This document shows positions 5,892-8,544 of a stretch of 8,544 nt of DNA, piece by piece. Origin of the DNA: CAYNOZ01 sp964398955 (GTDB taxonomy: Archaea; Methanobacteriota_B; Thermococci; Thermococcales; CAYNOZ01); contig CAYNOZ010000064.1 of assembly GCA_964398955.1 (NCBI GenBank), positions 1-8,544 on the forward strand, in the 5' to 3' direction. Each line of letters begins with the position of its first letter. Within the stretch, counting starts at the first letter, position 1. A program made the translations under genes and the position numbers. The notes under the pieces are model-generated. The model made no database searches. It saw only the letters and a program-made list of their open reading frames with translations, and was not told the origin of the DNA.

Positions 5892-6965
5892 ATGTGTGAT
5901 GATGAGAGTAGTCTGATGGAATTCGATGCTAGGAAGATGGAGAACTTTTTGGCTGAGGTTTGGGATAAGTTTAGAGAGGATGAAGGAAGTAATTTTCGTT
6001 GTATTTGTTTGTCTAGTGATTTGTCAGTGGATGAGTTGGTGGAGTTGTTTGGTGAGAGATTTGAAATTTCTTCTCAGGGGGATTTTTTTGAATTAAGATC
6101 TGGTTATAAAAAGTATGGGACGGAAATTGATGTTTATCTTTATTTATATTACGATAAGTCTTCTGATTTTCCGTTGATATTCACGAAAAACTCTTCCGTT
6201 GGATTTCGAAGAACGGCCGGCCCTATTATAGAGTCTAATAAGGGGATTTATTATTCATGGAAGCCTCCGAAAATAATTGAATCTTTAAAAGAAGAAATAC
6301 TAGATATAGAAAGATGTAAACTTAACAAATTTCGCTATAAAAAACTGAGCAGCGAAAAAAGATTTGATAAGGAAAGAAGACCAGAATTCCATAGAAAAGG
6401 AGAATATAATGGAGAAGATGCTGAAAAAACCTTAGACGAAATGAAAATAGAATATGGAATCACACCCACAACATTAGGATTCAAAATCCCTTCAAAAGCT
6501 CAATTCAAGTTTAGTACAGACGGCGAATACACACTCAAAAAAGGTGACCCCTTCTATTTCTATGAAAAAATAGTGAAAAGAGGAATAGAAAAAGCAAAAA
6601 ATCTAAACAAAACAATCAAACAAACAGAACTTGACTTAAAAATAGTAGATGGAACTGAAAAGATCAAAGAACAATCCCTAAAAATTAAAATACAAAACAC
6701 TCTGAATTACGGTAATGCAGATAACTTTTTGAACGAATTAAAAGAAAGCAATTTCTATCCATACAATATAACAAAGGAAAAAGACAGTCTACTACTCGAC
6801 GGAAGAATCGTAGACGAAAAAAACGGAGGAATGCTCTCAATAACAACTAATGGAGAAACATTCTCAGTACTACCTAAATACGGAACCGAATTTGATACCT
6901 TAATGAGATTCTACAGATTTATAATAAATAAAATAGATTCAGAAGCCAATATGAGATTAGGATAA
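5892..6965 (+). CDS. Unrecognised 357-residue protein, first gene of a two-gene operon
   Basis: I do not recognise this protein. It has no signal peptide and no membrane segment. Residues 1 to about 125 are acidic, with alternating strands and helices (LSVDELVELFGERFEI, EIDVYLYLYYD). Around 115-130 is GIYYSWKPPKIIESLKEEIL, followed by a Lys-rich middle. The middle holds GITPTTLGFKIPSKAQFKFS and KKGDPFYFYEKIVKRGIEKA, which look like a folded domain. The last 80 residues again have an alpha/beta pattern (DNFLNELKESNFYPYNI, GMLSITTNGETFSVL), possibly a repeat of the N-terminal fold. ATG 5892 was chosen; TTG 5883 overlaps the small upstream frame and has no ribosome site. The next gene follows after 26 bases. 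Codon use changes near 6270 from T/G-rich to A/C-rich within the gene. Confidence 0.75.
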   Translation: MCDDESSLMEFDARKMENFLAEVWDKFREDEGSNFRCICLSSDLSVDELVELFGERFEISSQGDFFELRSGYKKYGTEIDVYLYLYYDKSSDFPLIFTKNSSVGFRRTAGPIIESNKGIYYSWKPPKIIESLKEEILDIERCKLNKFRYKKLSSEKRFDKERRPEFHRKGEYNGEDAEKTLDEMKIEYGITPTTLGFKIPSKAQFKFSTDGEYTLKKGDPFYFYEKIVKRGIEKAKNLNKTIKQTELDLKIVDGTEKIKEQSLKIKIQNTLNYGNADNFLNELKESNFYPYNITKEKDSLLLDGRIVDEKNGGMLSITTNGETFSVLPKYGTEFDTLMRFYRFIINKIDSEANMRLG

Positions 6966-6991
6966 ACTTAAAGAAAAGGAGAGTAATACAA

Positions 6992-8125
6992 TTGGATTTA
7001 AAAAATAAAGTCGAATTACTGAACAAAGAACAAAAAGAAAAATATGAAAAACTTACAGAAGAAAAAGAAGAGAAAATTAAAGAAGAACTAAAAGAAAAAT
7101 ACAGAGAAAAAATTCAGAACCAAATAGAAGAAGATCTAAAAAAATTAAAAACCTCTAACATCATAATCTCAGCATTTCTAAACCAAGAAAACACAGATTA
7201 TTCCTTTATCAGAACAAAACCACTTCCCCATAAAAAGAAAAAGAGTTTTGACATACTAATATCCTCAAAGAACAAAAAAATTTCCATACTCATAAAATGT
7301 GAACCATCTCTAACTTCAAACCTCTCTAAAAAAATCAATGAATTCCAAGCACAAAAAGACATAATAAAAGAAAACAAAGCAAATAAAGTTAATATAGATA
7401 ATTATTTTTCAACCATATTAAATTACCAGCCAAATGAAATCGAGTATGTAATATCATCTCAAAAATTATCAGACAAAAAACTGGATAATGAAGCCAAAAA
7501 AAGAGAAACAAATTTGATATCTTGGGAACTAATATATGAAGATTTGACTTGGAGTATTCAATATAAAGTATCTAAGAACAACAAAAAAACTCAATTACAG
7601 GGCCATAAGGATCAAGAACTAATAAAGTATATTCAAAACGAATTAGGATCCGAATTCCTATACAAAGCCAATTTAGACTATATTAACTCATCAAAAAATT
7701 ATTTAAAACTGAAAAATTCTATAATAGCTATAATAAACAACCTAAGAGGAAAAAATGAAAAAACTTTCAACTACAAATTATGGAAAAACCTATTCAAAAT
7801 CGAATTACTGAACTACCAAGAAAAAGAAAAGAAAACACTCTACAAAAATTTTATAGAAAACAGCTTAAAATACGAATTAATAATAAAAGAAAAAGATAAA
7901 GAACAAATATTCAAAAACAAATACAGAATTAAAACTAAATCCAAAAGAAACACAGAAAAACTAGAAAAAGAAATAATAAACAAAATTGCAGAACATGAAA
8001 TTACTGAAGAAAAAGAACTAAAAAGAAAAATAAAATCCGCAAGGAAAAAAATAGTTCAAAAATTACTGGACAAACAACAAAAAACCAAAATAACAGACTT
8101 CATGAATAAAAAAACCAATTATTAA
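6992..8125 (+). CDS. Unrecognised Lys-rich protein with possible nuclease core and PCNA-binding-like tail
   Basis: This is a 377-residue protein from a TTG start with a good ribosome site, AGGAGAG at 6977-6983. I do not recognise the family. Residues 1-55 are almost all Lys, Glu and Leu and should form a coiled coil. Residues 84-104 read SFDILISSKNKKISILIKCE, a strand-turn-strand with D87, K102 and E104. This recalls the PD-(D/E)xK nuclease core, but the residue two before the Lys is Leu, so the site is degenerate or absent. EYVISSQKLSDKKL at 151-164 and NLISWELI at 174-181 would suit the later strands. The last residues, KTKITDFMNKK at 364-374, resemble a PIP box (hydrophobic, two residues, then aromatic) at the extreme C-terminus, though position 1 is Lys instead of Gln. 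It is probably co-transcribed with 5892-6965. Element copy B starts 19 bases after the stop. Confidence 0.78.
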   Translation: MDLKNKVELLNKEQKEKYEKLTEEKEEKIKEELKEKYREKIQNQIEEDLKKLKTSNIIISAFLNQENTDYSFIRTKPLPHKKKKSFDILISSKNKKISILIKCEPSLTSNLSKKINEFQAQKDIIKENKANKVNIDNYFSTILNYQPNEIEYVISSQKLSDKKLDNEAKKRETNLISWELIYEDLTWSIQYKVSKNNKKTQLQGHKDQELIKYIQNELGSEFLYKANLDYINSSKNYLKLKNSIIAIINNLRGKNEKTFNYKLWKNLFKIELLNYQEKEKKTLYKNFIENSLKYELIIKEKDKEQIFKNKYRIKTKSKRNTEKLEKEIINKIAEHEITEEKELKRKIKSARKKIVQKLLDKQQKTKITDFMNKKTNY

Positions 8126-8208
8126 ATTGGCTCTTGTGAGAGTTTGAGAGAGCAGTAACTCCACATCCCCTAGGAGAGGATACACGGACTCTCTCATAAA
8201 AAAAAGAC

Positions 8209-8215
8209 ATATAAA
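8209..8215 (+). promoter_or_regulatory. TATA box of RNA copy B
   Basis: ATATAAA lies just after the left-end hairpin, 34 bases before the conserved GTTCATGG, matching copy A exactly in spacing. Confidence 0.6.
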
Positions 8216-8235
8216 CGTTGAAGATGACGATACTA

Positions 8236-8544
8236 ATGTCTAGTTCATGGTAAGCACCAAGTTTCCAAGCTGGATGGAAGCGTTAGAATATAAAGGAATA
8301 AATCCCTTTATACATTACATAAGCCTCTACCGTGAACGGGAGTACTTGTGGCAGGGCTCAAATCTTTTAAAACCACTATCTTTGACCAGATTCCCTGTAC
8401 ATCAAAGTCTATAAGATAGGGGACCACTTTCATGACTAGGGGAGCATCCCTCATCAATCTACACCACTTCCACCAATAACTCGAAACCAGATGACACGAA
8501 CGGATAGATGGAAGCCCCGACCCTCAGAACGGAGAGGATGTCAC
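8236..8544 (+). ncRNA. Structured RNA, omega-RNA-like, copy B
   Basis: The visible helices are GTTCATGGTA 8243-8252 with TACCGTGAAC 8328-8337 (all pairs, one G-U); TATAAAGG 8289-8296 with CCTTTATA 8305-8312; CAGGG with CCCTG around 8352-8398; AGGG/CCCT around 8438-8451; CTTCCA 8467-8472 with TGGAAG 8509-8514; and the terminal stem 8515-8519 with 8530-8534. The part between 8340 and 8460 shares little sequence with copy A, while both flanking parts are shared. The start is inferred from the TATA box. The transcript may continue beyond the window into a guide. Confidence 0.55.

Larger units (their letters stand above)
8145..8544 (+). mobile_element. Non-autonomous IS200/IS605-like element carrying a structured RNA (copy B)
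   Basis: The left end has an outer stem TGAGAGAG 8145-8152 with CTCTCTCA 8189-8196, an inner stem including ATCC 8165-8168 with GGAT 8178-8181, and GAGAGGATACAC. The right end has a stem 8515-8519 with 8530-8534, followed by GAGGATGTCAC at 8534-8544. The outer stem has a wholly different sequence from that of copy A but the same position. There is no tnpB. The right end coincides with the window end, so any guide lies outside. Confidence 0.6.

Noticed and set aside
1..8544. CRISPR array or tandem guide array
   Set aside because: I found no regularly spaced short direct repeats anywhere in the window.

Overview
The window looks like an AT-rich euryarchaeon. Genes have archaeal TATA boxes about 25 bases upstream of starts or inferred transcript starts. 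Some starts look leaderless, while genes inside operons have GGAG or AGGTGA ribosome sites. A PH-domain protein opens with a stretch I know from haloarchaeal-type proteins, and there are several IS200/IS605-type ends. An AT-rich halophilic methanogen lineage such as Methanonatronarchaeia would fit, but this is a guess from style, not a database match. A run of 100 N marks a scaffold gap, so this is draft sequence.

Layout. (1) 13-405: a compact element with a left-end hairpin, a TATA box, a structured RNA and an IS200/IS605-type right end. It carries no protein gene. (2) 579-3724: a pyrimidine operon, pyrE-pyrD-pyrK-pyrF, with a palindrome at the promoter. PyrD and PyrK form an NAD-dependent class 1B dihydroorotate dehydrogenase, PyrE adds ribose phosphate to orotate, and PyrF decarboxylates OMP to UMP. 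(3) 3725-4480: mostly non-coding, with a possible 27-residue membrane peptide and a decayed IS605-type right end on the minus strand. (4) 4567-5361: a gap-interrupted small membrane protein converging on a PH-domain membrane protein. (5) 5513-5595: a second decayed IS605-type right end on the minus strand. (6) 5766-8125: a strong TATA box, a possible short leader peptide, and two unrecognised genes that look like one operon. The second has a coiled-coil start, a possible degenerate nuclease core and a PCNA-binding-like C-terminus. (7) 8145-8544: a second copy of the element in (1), strongly diverged in sequence but nearly identical in length and layout.

The most interesting signal is the pair of elements at the two ends. 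They are 393 and 400 bases long, with the same TATA-to-RNA spacing (34 bases). Several helices are kept by compensatory changes although most of the sequence differs. They look like stand-alone, promoter-bearing relatives of transposon guide RNAs (omega RNAs) without tnpB, and could work in trans. The neighbouring two-gene operon of unknown function is the second candidate for something undescribed, but nothing in the sequence ties it to the RNA except position.
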